DNA of 64,000 nucleotides from Casuarina equisetifolia. Taxonomy: Eukaryota > Streptophyta > Magnoliopsida > Fagales > Casuarinaceae. Where the stretch lies: assembly GCA_028551475.1 (NCBI GenBank), contig CM052354.1, forward strand, positions 31,209,258 through 31,273,257, read 5' to 3'. Position 1 is the first letter of the stretch; every line of letters begins with the position of its first letter. The position numbers and the translations under genes are program-made. This document shows, one piece after another, positions 13,977-28,611 of this stretch. The notes below the pieces were generated by a model, which did not search any database, had not been told where the DNA came from, and was given only the letters and a program-made list of their open reading frames with translations.

Positions 13977-14470
13977 AAATATTTTAAGGCATGTTTAGTA
14001 CAACATAAACAACAAGCTTGCCATCTGATGCCCCCCTATGTTCCATAAAATTTGGGTAACAAACACTAGCCACTAGATTTTCTAGAAAGTTTGTGGGAGC
14101 AACTCTAATATAAAGCTCATTCAAATTAGAGCTGCAGCCTTTGGGAAGGAAAACTTTCAACCATGGATTGCACCTAAGCAACAATTGATACATGAAGCAA
14201 TTTCTTTACAAAAATTAATACACATTTTGGAAATGGACCGAAATTTGATGTGATTCACACATTACTAATATCTATAAAATTTTCCTTTTCTTAAAAGTTA
14301 GTTTTGAAAGAATAAATAAATCTTTTAATGTTATTAAAATTTAGGTTTAAAGAAACACTTCGATTGTGAATCAGGTCTTTATAGAAAGACTTTCTTCATG
14401 TTTAGGACGAAGAACACGTCGAAATTCAGTATATATACCATATTTAATATTATAACTTGTTGCATTATTT
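13977..14470. other. Spacer, nothing recognised
   Basis: This is AT-rich sequence with no open frame of recognisable type and no clear mobile-element ends. It separates the exon fragment at 13650 from the duplicated block that starts near 14430. Confidence 0.4.
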
Positions 14471-14810
14471 ACATATAAAACTTTTGTACAAGATCGTGAG
14501 AGAGTTTCCTTGGCTAACTTCACGCAGAAAGCCCTATTTAATTATATGAGCTTCAGCTGAGTGCGCAAAGGGCCAAAAAATTACAGTCAAATTGAAAGGG
14601 AGAGAGCACATAAGCTTTAAGATAATTGTTAATATGTTTAACGTAATCAACATAAAAGATTTTTTTAAGTGTTTACTGCTATTTACTACTTTATATGCTG
14701 CATAAATGGACAACAAAAAGTACAAATAATCATTGTTGTCATGTCCTGTGATGGATCCTCATGACCCATTAATTGTACTGCCAGTTTTTAGAAGTAGCAG
14801 CCAATGATCA
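14471..14810. repeat. Second copy of the duplicated block at 3180-3540
   Basis: The block aligns with about 3240-3540, including the run 'TTTTTTAAGTGT' and 'TACTGCCAGTTTTTAGAAG'. The match stops near 14810, as it does near 3540. Nothing coding is evident. Confidence 0.65.
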
Positions 14811-16239
14811 TTCCTTATGACAGAAATGGCCAACATAGGCAGGCTTGGAATAGCTGATCGTAGACTCTGACTAAATGGGTCTGCTTCTCTTTTCAGACAG
14901 CATACGGCGATGATCATGGACATGGGCCCCGTGCTCAAGCGTTGCAGTCGGGAAATAAGCTCCGCGCCCACTTGATCATCATTTTTCGTTTAATTTGTTT
15001 TGCCATCAAGCTCGTAGCCCTCTATGTGGGAAGTGGAGAACCATCCTATTGTCGTGGCCCGATTATATGCATGTTTGAGCCAACTTTTGTTACATCCTAA
15101 AGCTCTTTCTTGCCCACTAACCCCCTACATGGCTTTCAGAGAATGGTCGTCCCTAGGTCATCACACTAGTAAGTCACCTAAAGTCACACAAAAGTATACC
15201 CTCGTTACAGAATTATCAACCACCCTACTCTGTCGAGGGTGGCTCCCAGAGAACCCTGCTGTGTTTAGGAATGATGTGAATGGTGATCGTGCTGAATCAG
15301 TAGGTAAGCATTTGTCAGAGCTTGAACCAGACGATACAGGAAACAATTTGCTATTGCAAATTTGTGCGCTGGTGCCGGCAGCTAGCGTCATTTTGCTAGC
15401 TTGAGGAAGAAAATGAAAAAAAGGAAGTAGAGAAAATTTCCAGGGTGCAGTCTGGTAGAGGCCATCTGACGCATAGAAGATATGTTGGGTATCTTGCATG
15501 TGACTAGCAGCCTCTTGCTACCTTTCTTCTTCTAAAGATTGCTTACTAGAGCTCCCTCTGGATTCTTTTAAATATTCTAAACTTTTCTTGATTCTACCTC
15601 TTAAAATTCTAGAACTTTTTCAAGTTTTATAAGAATTGGTAAAGTTAAAAGAGTTCCTTGTTCCAAATTTTGTATCCTCAAAAATATTTTTGAAAACATT
15701 GTTTTTTATAAATATGTGAATTTATTTATCAAAGAATAAGATAATACAAAAGCTTAGGGCATACTCCAATATTACAATTTATCTAAGAGAAAATTGAATA
15801 TGAAATCCTTCAACTATGATACAAATGCCATGTGTTTTGAAAACATTTCTTGTCTGTAATTGTTTCCCTTTCATCAATTTCCACAATACATTTTCTCCTC
15901 ATATCGTAGTTGAACATTTATTTCCTTTGCTTCATCTAATTATGGATAAAGGTTTACCTACCCTAAATTGCCGAGAGATTTTAAGATTGTCATCATGTAG
16001 CACATGTTGGATCTTATCAATTGTAAAAGAGGGTATCAAAAGAAAACTCCAATTGAGCAAATAATAACTAATGACCATTCACTCTAAGCACTTAGCTTCA
16101 AATCTTACAAAAAGCTACAAATAGATTAATAATAGTTTCACAAAACACATGCAGATCTGTAAACATAAAACTATAGTGGAAGCTTTTACATATTTAAAAG
16201 GAAAACTCTTATTGTATAGAACCAAAGCTTCTTTCTCAC
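14811..16239. other. Spacer with unrecognised open frames
   Basis: A 126-codon frame lies on the plus strand at 15024-15404 and a 112-codon frame on the minus strand at 15161-15499. They overlap in opposite directions and neither shows a motif I recognise. Base composition is more even here than in the AT-rich spacers, so a decayed mobile element or captured fragment is possible. From about 15540 to 16239 I see only AT-rich sequence. Confidence 0.3.
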
Positions 16240-16916
16240 CAAAGGACTGCATTGTTCCTTCTTCTTCTTTCTCACCAAAGGCCATCTTCTCGTCAGGAAG
16301 TCTGTTTTGTGGTGCACTCCTTCTACATGGACCTCTTGGCCTAGCCAATAGTCTTGGGGCATTCTTCATCCATGTTGAATTTGCCAAAAAGTCTCATGGA
16401 CGTAGAACCAGTTGTAGAAAGTGATGAGCATAGTGCTGATAAACCCAAATGTTTCACCTCTAAAGAAAGGTTTGTCACCAAGCTCCCCTTCCAATATCTT
16501 GACGGTTTCAAAAACTCCTTTGTAACCTCCTGCTCATCTACTTTTGTGGTCCATATCCTCCTCAAAGTATTATACATCTTCATTTTACAATAAGAAATAG
16601 TTTAATAGTGAATCTAAAGTCACTATAATCGGGATCCTCTTACTAATGGTGAATGTTGAGAAGCAGAGCGCCTTTGTTCCCTAAATCCTTTTCCCTGTCC
16701 TAAAATTCCATCCCTTTTTCTATTAAAATATGAAGACTTATCCTAAAACTTTAAAACATTAAGTAAGAAAATCTCATCACTTACAAGTTTAAGAGTCTAT
16801 CCTCATGCTTCCAATATGAAACAACACCCATCTTTAACACTCTTAGCCAAAGCGATCCTCACCCTCATCTTGAACATGTTACCCAAGGAATCTAGTAGGA
16901 TCACCTTGTCTACCAT
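16240..16916 (-). pseudogene. Old, diverged GST pseudogene with both exons damaged
   Basis: At 16840-16916 the minus strand starts MVDKVILLDSLGNMFKMRV and then leaves the GST pattern after about 24 codons, so most of exon 1 is lost. At 16240-16577 an exon 2 relic reads MYNTLRRIWTTKVDEQE, then, after a one-base deletion, ETVKILEGELGDKPFFRGE, then, after a one-base insertion, KFNMDEECPKTIG followed by TAG. Further stops follow. It is more diverged from the array than any other copy. Near its 3' end a block 'CTTTGGTGAGAAAGAAG' occurs twice. Confidence 0.82.
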
Positions 16917-17360
16917 AGCCAAAGACCTTAAAGATTGACGCAACTCTAGAGCCCAAGAAGACAAGACAATAGGGGGAAACATATCTAGAAGGGAATATGC
17001 CAAGGTGGGTTGGGACTTTTCTTTGTAGATTTTATAGTTGTTTTGTGAATAAGACACATTTATGTAAGATAAAGCCCATTAGTGTAACAAATTACCAACA
17101 AGGAATTAGATGATAATCCTACTTTATCATAAATAACAAACCAATCCCTTTAAAAACTAGAGTCCCCATAATGTATTTAGAAATCCAATAAGTGAAGGAA
17201 GTAAGATGGTGTAAATTGTGCAGTTGGAATATATCACCTTATTAGTCTCTTATCTTTTATGTATGTGTATTTTAAGTATATGAAAAAGGTGATGAATTCC
17301 TAATTCAAGGGTGAATAGGTATTTTCTAGGACTTTTTAATTTTAAACCTCAACACTTCAA
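16917..17360. other. Spacer, nothing recognised
   Basis: AT-rich spacer upstream of the old GST pseudogene. No gene, repeat or promoter box of the array type was found. It ends at the target-site copy of the SINE. Confidence 0.4.
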
Positions 17361-17376
17361 AAGTGAATGAGTTAAG

Positions 17377-17489
17377 GGGACTCCCTTAGCCCACTAGTAA
17401 TTGGGTCAGCCCCTAATCGACAAGTCCACTTGGTCAAAGATTTGAATCCACTTCCCTCTTCCTGTAGGCGTGAGTAAAAAAAAAAAGAA
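17377..17489 (+). mobile_element. Short tRNA-like SINE with perfect target-site duplication
   Basis: A 113-bp insert is flanked by an identical 16-bp repeat, AAGTGAATGAGTTAAG, at 17361-17376 and 17490-17505. Near its left end TTAGCCCACTAGTAATTGGG fits a pol III A box, GATTTGAATCC fits a B box, and it ends in an A-rich tail. These are the hallmarks of a tRNA-derived SINE. The identical flanks suggest a fairly recent insertion. Confidence 0.82.
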
Positions 17490-17505
17490 AAGTGAATGAG
17501 TTAAG

Positions 17506-18062
17506 AAAATATAAAAAAAAATGGTTAAAGAGCTATAATATGAATGTAGAGTACTTATAAGCCATGGAAGACTCATGAAAGATCAATGCAGTTTTGGTCC
17601 ATTGTCTTTTTTTTTTATATATATATGATAAAATTTTAGCAATATAAACTTTTATATATGTAAGAATAGTGGTAATTTCAAGAACTCAATAGGATAAATT
17701 TTTGGTGAATAAGTTGTTGGTAAGAAAGACGAATAAGATTAACTTTTAAACATGTTTTTCGCTATCTGCTGTCTCTGATTTGTCTCTGATTTGTCTTCTT
17801 CCCTAGGCTTCATAGTCATAATTAGACACCGAACTATCTTAATTACTCTCTCATTTCTCTCATTTCTCTCATTTCCCTTTCAAACTATAGACAGCCACAC
17901 ACAAGAAGTCGGTGTTAGAAGAAAACATAGATTTTCATTCCAAACAGCAAACATGTAGAGCAGAACTTGTGTACAAGAAGGCGAGAAATGACACCCAGAA
18001 CTCCATACAAATCCCAGGGGACACATCAAAGTATCCTTAATCTAACCAAAGACGCCGCGGCT
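17506..18062. repeat. 3' flank copy of the group A GST unit
   Basis: No gene is seen. About 17540-18062 aligns with 11040-11647 and 1-513. A local 'TCTCATTTC' triplet repeat occurs near 17850. Confidence 0.55.
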
Positions 18063-18745
18063 CTACTCCACGCCAAACCTCTTCCTCATCTCCAAGACAT
18101 ACTCGTAAACTTTCTTGGGATCAGGAAGGGTCTTGGCGACAGACTCCCTCTGCAGGCACCTTTTCGCCCATTGAACGATCTCAGGGCACCCAGTTTCTAC
18201 CCTGAAATTGCCGATGGTCTCGTAGGCATAGAACCAGCTGTAGAAAGTGATGAAAGATACATCCACGAAGCCGAAGTTTTCACCCCCGAAGTAAGGCTTG
18301 TCGCCGAGCTGACCCTCCAATGTCTTGAAGATTTCAATTAGTTCTTTCTTTGCTGCCTCCTGTTATTCTCCTTTGCTGGTCCATATCCTCCTGGAAGTAT
18401 CGTATACCTACGGTTTGCAGTCATGCTGTATTATTTCTGTCCTCACATGGGTTATGAAAAAGTAGGGAAGAGACTCAGATTTGAAGCCATCGTCATTACT
18501 TTTAAAGAAATTAAAGGGTGTAAAAAGGGCGAATAAAGAAAAAAGAAATTAAAGGAGGAAGAGGAAAGGGCCCAGAAATCACCGTCCACATACTAAAAGC
18601 AGAAGGGCAAGCTTTTTCTTTATTATCAACATAGATCGCTATTGCTAGTATAGATTTTTGATGGAACATCAAATTGTACATGTAAGAAACTAAATCAAAC
18701 TGTTAACCAATGAAAGAAAGTATTTGCAGAGGTTTTACCTTCTTG
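18063..18745 (-). pseudogene. GST pseudogene: exon 2 with nonsense codon, exon 1 deleted at the donor site
   Basis: Exon 2 (18063-18407) matches the group A genes and ends RFGVE, but codon 15 is TAA (18363-18365) where paralogues have GAA or GAG or CAG-flanked Glu. The intron (18408-18738) is well kept, including the donor. Only the last seven bases of exon 1 (18739-18745) follow before the sequence switches to the array-wide upstream module. Without the first exon no N-terminal domain can be made. Confidence 0.88.
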
Positions 18746-19587
18746 ATAGGAATAAAGATTATGAGTGTGGATTATAGAATGATTTCCATGTAACTGTAAA
18801 ATAATTTTGTTGAAGTTTGTGACTCTTGATCTTCTAAGGAAAGTGTGCGTTATGTTGCTTTATGTTTGTCAGGAATCAGAATAGGGACTGTGGATAAAAA
18901 AATTATTAATTAAGATTTCTTTTATGGTGTTTAAAATATGGGGTTTGAGAAAATTGTTTAAGAATATGTTATGTCATTTATTCTTATACTAATTATGGAC
19001 AGAGAGTCGAATTTTTAAAAAATTTGTTAATGTATAAAATTCTCAAATGGTAATGTTTGAATCACATAAAGCATTATACCAATTAAAAGTACGAAACCTT
19101 GCTGTTTGTAAGTTCGTCCAAATGCGTCCGGATTTGCACTATGTCATTGCATCCGTCATATGGTAACATGAAGTCAGCGCGGCGGGGGAAAGACCAACCT
19201 GCCAGCTTTGACTGAATAATTATAATACAAGTACAAAGCCCAGTCAAACTGTCTCGTGATTCCACAGGGGAGCTGGTGAGTGCCTTCCAGCTTTTCCTAA
19301 TGGTTTGTGTTCTTGCTCACTGTTTCCAACAGGGACTATAAGTGTCTTCTCGTATTACTAAGTAAATTTTTCGTTATATTAAAGTATATTTCTAAATTTT
19401 TGTATTATAATTTTTGTTAATTTTATTTATTATTTCATTTAAAAAAATTAAGAGTGCGAAGAAAATGAAAATAGATTTTATAACTCAAAAGCAGAGGAAA
19501 GCCAAAGAGGAAAAGACAGGAGAAGAGGAAATAGACATTTAAGGTCCACAGGTTCGATTCACACAAATGACACTTCCACACTGGGCT
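18746..19587. repeat. Upstream module with an orphan promoter relic
   Basis: 18746-19080 is the AT-rich upstream module, close to 24545-24680. About 19090-19250 is a promoter relic with a weakened as-1-like box at 19142-19158 (TGACGGATGCAATGACA in gene orientation) but no exon. From about 19490 the sequence is the 3' flank of the next GST gene. Confidence 0.55.
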
Positions 19588-21480
<1,893 letters not shown>

Positions 21481-21493
21481 AATAAAAGCAACA

Positions 21494-22794
21494 TGTCATT
21501 GCTTCCGTCAGATGGAATCAGCAATTCGGTGTGGTAATATTGTTAAAATAAATCTTGATATTTGATAGATTATCAGTCGTAAATACGAGTATACATGCAA
21601 CATCTCTGCATGTCAGATAATTTCCAAAGCTGTGGAGCAATCATGAAGTAGAAGAAATGTAGAACTGGTCAGGGTTTGTAGCGGTTTCAGATTGAGTCGG
21701 ATATGTAGCCTGTTACGTTCCAGTAAATATTAAAGTACCGTAAGTACTAAGGCTGGTTTTTTGGTGAATTGGTAACAGGCTTGCACTAAATAATATGTAG
21801 AAGACTTGTTCTGCTTTCCTTCGGTAGAAGACGTGACTGGTGCAGCAACCACCTGGGAAGGGTTGAATGTTTGACATGCTGACATGGTAAGTGCAGGTGA
21901 TTGAGACCTTTTTTCACCTAAATGTCACAGGGTTGGTTTGGTTTGAGCATGAAAGACGTGACTAAGCTGGCAGAGTTATTGTTACACGAGAACCAAGTGA
22001 TTGAGACGAGGGTGTGCATCGATCCTAAATGAGAGGCTGTTCTAAACGAGTTCAACAAGGTACTTTTATATTTAACCTCAATGCCAGAGTGGGCCATAAT
22101 GCTATGTTTGTGAGACTTACAGAATTCGACCACATTATGCCTCTTATGCATGAAGTTGAGAAAATGAACTGAGAGTGAAATAGATGCCATGGTGCTAGAG
22201 AAGAAGTGGTGAGTCCCTTTTAGCTTCTCCTAGTCGGTTCTGTCCTTTGTATTTTGTCATTACTACAGTCCGCCGTTGGAGTGGTTCTAGTTCCTTTTTT
22301 AGACATTTGTAAACTTTGATCTAATAATTTATTAGTTGAGACTTCTTTACGGTGTTTTAGAAATTTGTTTAAAAAGGTGGTGCCATTTTTTTTTCTTGGT
22401 GAAAAGGTAAATTGTAGTAATAAATATTAAAATACAAAAGTATAAGAATATACTTCGATATTATAAAAGTACTACATCTATAAAAAGATAAAAGTTGAAA
22501 GTTTCTAAATGTCATTCAAAATAAAATTTCTTTAAAAGAATTTTATATTTCTAAATAAAAAATTTCTCTCGTATTACTTTCTTTATTTTCACTAAGAGAA
22601 TATAAATATCAATTATTTTTTTTTCCTAAAAGCATATTCTATTTTGTTCAGCCTATATATGATAAATACAAGTTAAAAAAGATATCTTAAGAAGTTTATC
22701 AACCAAATTCATTCTTTTAATTGCTTTGATATCCATTGTGTTCTTGTTATGTCATTTATTAAACTGTTAAACTAATTATAGAAAAAGTCATTAG
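21494..22794. repeat. Distal promoter module and AT-rich spacer
   Basis: An as-1-like box lies at 21494-21510. The block 21530-21770 recurs at 24020-24225, 25975-26230, 28620-28790 and in part at 35300-35500. From about 22200 the array-wide upstream module follows. No gene is seen. The spacer ends at the left target-site copy of the LINE. Confidence 0.5.
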
Positions 22795-23873
22795 TATAGT
22801 TAGCAAAATTAGTCTTAATTTCTATATGTACACTTTAGATTCAAGTTTTCCTATTATTGAAGCAAACAATCTATGAGATTAAGGAAAAAATAAGGAATTT
22901 TCCATGGAAGAGTTGTACAGATATACAATGTTTTCACAAAGTAGTTTGGTAAATAGTTTGCTCACAAAAGAAGGAAGGGAGATTAGGGTTACCAAATTTT
23001 AAAACTTGGAATAAAATCCTTTTTGGATGTATGCTTTGAAATTTCATTAATCTCTCAAACTTTTCATTATAGAGTAAGTGGATTCACAGTACTTAATATA
23101 AAAGAACTTTGGTAATGTAGCTTGATATAAAAGGTTCTATAATATAGAGTTAGAGAATTCTTCTCAAACTAAAACTTATTCTTGCCTCTATTCTTTATAA
23201 GTCCATTTATTGCTACAATGAAATTTAGAAGGACCTCCAACTAGTTAATGATGAAGTGGGATGATATAATTTGATTTATATTAGTGGCATCAGTAAACAT
23301 AATATTATTAGATGACTTGTTTGTTATGATAAACTTTTTACAATAGAATAAATTGTATGATGACTCCCTTCAACTAATATATATTGTGATTTATATTAGT
23401 CCCAAGTTGAAAGTAGGAGTTTTTTTTTTTTTTTGAATGTATATGGATTAGGATGATTTGGAAAACTAACCTTGCTCATAATAGAGTTCAACGTCATATT
23501 GGAGGATGAAATGAAAAACTATAATAGATTATTAGAGCAACTAAAGAAAATGATTTGATTGCAAAACTTCTCAAGATATCTTTTTTAGCTTGCATTTGTT
23601 GTATGCAGGTTGTACATAATAAAAGATATTTTTAGAATAAAATAATTGACATCCTAATCTTATTTTCAAAAGTAAGGAAACTTGTTTGAGAAAGTGCTTC
23701 TTTATTTCGAACCGTAAAGTATTTCCATGGAAATGTCATTTTGGGTAAAATTTAGAAGTTTCCAACTTTCATCTTTTAGTAGCTTTCACAAGTTTTCTAA
23801 TGTTAAAGTATACTCTTATGTATTTGTACACTAATTTTTATTAATGGAAATTTATCTTTTCACAAAAAAAAAG
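22795..23873 (+). mobile_element. 5'-truncated LINE retrotransposon, decayed
   Basis: The insert interrupts the upstream module and is flanked by GTCATTAG at 22787-22794 and 23874-23881. Related modules without the insert (26570, 29315) run straight through this site. It ends in a poly(A) run at 23864-23872. Near 22960-23040 the plus strand reads KKEGRLGLPNFKTWNKIL, the motif typical of the region after the reverse transcriptase domain in plant L1-type LINEs. Stop codons interrupt the frame throughout. Confidence 0.8.
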
Positions 23874-23881
23874 GTCATTAG

Positions 23882-24729
23882 AAAAGAAGAATTTTTTGAT
23901 AGTTCATGAATATATAAAATGGTGCTTGGATTCTCATTCAAATGCAAATAAAGTGAGTCTCCTAACTTAAGCAGTGGTTTAGCATTGGTATTGTTCATAC
24001 TAGTATACATGAGTCTCCTAACTTAAAATAAATCTCGATATTTGATAGATTATCAGTTGTAAATACGAGTATACATGGAATATCTCTGCACATCAGATAA
24101 TTTCCAAAACTGTGGAGCAATCATGAAGTAGAAGAGGTGTAGAACTGATCAGGGTTTGTAGCGGTTTGAGATGGAGATGTAAGCCTGTTACGATCCAGTA
24201 AATATTGAAGTGCCGAAACTACTACGTCTCCAAGTCGGTTCTGTCTTTTATGGTATTTTGCTATCACTTCGGGCCAATGATGGAGTGGTCCTCGTTCCTT
24301 TTTCTGTAAACCTTCTCGATCTAATAATAAAATGTGAATTATTTTTTAATAACAAAATATTAATAGTCATCTTCATTTCTATTTGTTTATTTTTAAATAT
24401 GCACATCCTCATGTACTTAGTGTTGAATTTGAAAAAAAAATAAAAAATTAGACAACACTATTCTGATTTAAACTAAACATCAGTTAATGAAAAAAGGAGG
24501 AACTGGTGCTAACCCACGCACGCATTTTGTTGCTTAGTGTTTGCTAGGAATAAAGATTATAAGTGTGGATTATAGAATGATTTTACATGCAACTATAAAA
24601 TAATTTTGTTGAAGTTTGTGACTCTTGATCTTCTAAGTAAAGTGTGTGTTATGTTGCTTTATGTTTGTCAAGAATCCGAATTGGGATTGTGAATTCACTT
24701 ACTCTATAATGACACTTCCACACTGGGCT
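23882..24729. repeat. Upstream modules between GST units
   Basis: No gene is seen. 24020-24225 copies the distal promoter block found at 21530-21770, followed by the AT-rich module at 24290-24690. The next GST exon begins at 24730 almost without a 3' flank, since the usual G/A-rich flank (compare 19490-19587) is missing. Confidence 0.5.
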
Positions 24730-25965
<1,236 letters not shown>

Positions 25966-26860
25966 GATGGTATCAGCAAGTCGTTGTGGTACTATTGTTA
26001 AAATAAATCTCGATATTTGATAGATTATCAGTCGTAAATACGAGTATACATGGAATATCTCTGCATATCAGATAATTTCCAAAAATGTGGAGCAATCATG
26101 ATGTACAAGAGGTGTAGAACTGGTCAGGGTTTGTAGCGGTTTGAGATGGAGATGTAGCCTGTTACGATCCAGTAAATATTAAAGTGCCGAAACTACTAAG
26201 GCCGGTTTTTTTTTTTGGTAAATTGGTAACGGACTTGCATTAAGTCTACAAAAAAGAGAGCATCAGATGTGCAACCAGGCACATTTTGTTACTTATTGTT
26301 TGTTAGCAATAAAGATTAGAAATGTAGATTATATGAAGATTTTCTATGTAATTGTAAAATAATTTTGTTGAATTTCGTTAATCTTGATCTTCTAGGTAGA
26401 GTGCATTTTGTTACTTTATGTTTGTCAGGAATCAGAAACTGGATTATTGATAAAAAATAATTTTATTGATTAAGATTTTTTTTTATAGAGTTTAAAAATA
26501 TGGGTTTTCAGAAAATTGTTTGAAAATGTGTCGTCTTATTCATTAAACAGTGATACTAATTATAGAGAAAGAGTCATTACAAAAGAAGATTTTTCCAATA
26601 ATTCTTTAATGTATAAAATTCTCAAATGATAATATTTGAATTACATAAAACTCTAAATACTTGCTAAGTAATGTACACACATTGTATTTCAGAAAAACAA
26701 ATTCCTCCAATTTGGTCAAAAACGGAAATAAAATTTATTGTAAGAATTATTTATTTTCGTTTTATAATCCTTAGGTTAGTCTTTTAGATACCTGCATTAT
26801 GTATTGTACATTTAAGTAATAATATTTTCAGTGATTCCGGCGTTCATTTGAGTTTTTTTC
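25966..26860. repeat. Promoter-distal block and AT-rich upstream module
   Basis: No gene is seen. 25975-26230 repeats the block at 21530-21770, and 26280-26620 is the AT-rich upstream module in its uninterrupted form, a useful comparison for the LINE insertion at 22795. Around 26700-26840 the sequence resembles 37460-37560. Confidence 0.5.
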
Positions 26861-26865
26861 AGTTC

Positions 26866-27041
26866 TTATTAGAACCACGTTGCCCGCCATTTTCACGCAC
26901 CTTGATCGAAGACCGAAGCAAAGAAACTCCGAGAAGGTGCCAGACAAGCGTGCTTAAAAAGGCTCCCAAAGTACGAAAGCTTGCAGTTTGTGCTTCTAGT
27001 CCAGGTGCGTCCGGTTTAGCTCGATGTCATTGCTTCCGTCA
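26866..27041 (-). pseudogene. GST 5'-end fragment: promoter plus first codons only
   Basis: The minus strand contains ATGGCGGGCAACGTGGTTCT, the first seven codons (MAGNVVL) of a group A-like GST, at about 26874-26893, and then leaves the GST pattern. Upstream are the usual 5' leader, a TATA-like 'TTTTTAAG' near 26954 and a TGACGGAAGCAATGACA box at 27025-27041. It is a promoter-bearing fragment that cannot encode an enzyme. Confidence 0.75.
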
Positions 27042-27526
27042 GATGGTCACAGTAAGTTGGTGCGGCAGATGAACCGGCCAGCTTTGACTGAAGAAATATA
27101 GAACAAGTAAGAAGCTAAATCAAGTAATGAGTCGCTTCTAGCTTCTCCAAATCTTTTGACTTCTATGGTATTTTCCCATTACTTCAGCCGCAGTAGAAGG
27201 GCTCCTTCTTTTGTGCACTTTTGTGACCCTTGATGTTATAATAGAGTGTGCAGCTTGTTGCTTACTATTAGGAGTGTGGAGAAAAAAAAGATAGATTTTA
27301 TTCCTCTACGTAAAGTAGAACAGCAGAAATTGTGTACATCCCGAGTGGTAGAAAGCCGATATTACATAGAAATCTTAGTGGCATCAAGTGTCCTTATTCT
27401 TGATAACATACGAATGCAAGACATGCTCTTCCGAGGAAAGCTAAGGAGGAAAAGGAAGGAGAAGAAGAGAGAGACATTAAAGGTCCACAAGTTCGATTCA
27501 CATAAATGACACTTCCACACTGGGAT
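27042..27526. repeat. Upstream module and 3' flank of the next GST gene
   Basis: About 27060-27250 follows the order of the array-wide module ('CCAGCTTTGACTGAAG', then a 'GTGACCCTTGATG' block). From about 27270 the sequence is the 3' flank seen before other second exons. Nothing coding is evident. Confidence 0.5.

Positions 27527-28611
<1,085 letters not shown>

Noticed and set aside
15024..15499. Possible protein-coding gene in the 15-kb spacer
   Set aside because: Open frames on both strands overlap, neither has a known motif, and no splice-compatible neighbours were seen. Reported only as unrecognised sequence.
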